Assembly (NCBI GenBank): GCA_021792885.1
Contig: JAJYTV010000153.1
Span: forward strand, 1-5,424
Direction of reading: 5' to 3'
Length of the DNA stretch: 5,424 nucleotides
From: Bacillota bacterium
GTDB lineage: Bacteria; Bacillota; Sulfobacillia; JAJZYS01; JAJYTV01
A program made the position numbers and the translations under genes. Positions within the stretch are counted from its first letter, which is position 1. Each line of letters begins with the position of its first letter. The notes beneath the pieces are model-generated. The model searched no databases, was not told the origin of the DNA, and saw only the letters and a program-made list of their open reading frames with translations. This document shows, one piece after another, positions 5,373 through 5,424 of this stretch.

Positions 5373-5424
5373 CCCTCGCCCCCCTGGCGGGCGGGGCCTG
5401 GGACATGACCCTGCTCGCCGACGA
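5353..5424 (+). pseudogene. coding-like continuation of the ABC ATPase in another frame
   Basis: In the frame one base back from the ATPase frame (the same direction as in the Kelch gene), codons gtc tgc ggc gac gcc ggc ctg onward all end in G or C through the window edge. They read CGDAGLTLAPLAGGAWDM followed by TLLAD. Counting from the D-loop Asp, the end of this peptide falls about where an H-loop would, though no His is visible. It may be the rest of the ATPase after a one-base loss near 5350, or part of another gene. ATG 5405 lies in this frame but lacks a clear ribosome binding site. Confidence 0.35.

Noticed and set aside
5374..5396. Terminator after the ABC gene (CCTCGCCC with GGGCGGGG)
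   Set aside because: One G:T pair, no T-run after it, and it overlaps coding-like sequence; probably base composition.
5405..5424. Start of a new permease gene at ATG 5405
   Set aside because: No clear ribosome binding site and only six codons visible; the same frame is coding-like well before the ATG.

Overview
The window is GC-rich (roughly two thirds G+C by eye). Its genes favour G or C in third codon positions, use GTG starts and carry strong GGAGG-type ribosome binding sites. The first gene resembles the MccA branch of cysteine synthases best known from Bacillota, and the large transporter belongs to a subfamily I associate with Actinomycetota and acidophilic or thermophilic high-GC Bacillota (Sulfobacillus/Alicyclobacillus-like). 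A high-GC Gram-positive-type bacterium is the best guess; the genus cannot be fixed from this sequence.

Layout: (1) 21-932, minus strand: a complete PLP-dependent cysteine synthase/cystathionine beta-synthase-like enzyme. (2) 933-1440: a 508-base divergent intergenic region with a possible promoter and 5' hairpin for that enzyme, a pair of adjacent GC palindromes, a coding-like remnant, and a strong consensus -10 box next to the following gene. (3) 1441-3680, plus strand: a MarR-family regulator followed 20 bases later by a 14-TM-type DHA2 major facilitator transporter, closed by a strong intrinsic terminator at 3697-3725. This is a typical regulator/efflux-pump operon. The regulator mRNA is predicted to be leaderless. 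(4) 3726-5424, plus strand: a second unit encoding a six-bladed Kelch beta-propeller lipoprotein and, 28 bases later, an ABC transporter ATPase.

The second unit is the most interesting part. The Kelch gene has a clean ribosome binding site and a textbook lipoprotein signal peptide, but the propeller lies in another frame. One missing G at 3893-3895 accounts for this and would restore an L-T-G-C lipobox. The ABC ATPase reads well through Walker A, signature, Walker B and D-loop, then stops before its H-loop, while coding-like sequence continues in another frame to the window end. Both breaks shift the frame in the same direction. This suggests either single-base sequence errors or an operon in early decay. 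If repaired, the pair would look like an export-type ABC ATPase with a surface-anchored propeller lipoprotein; that functional link is inference.
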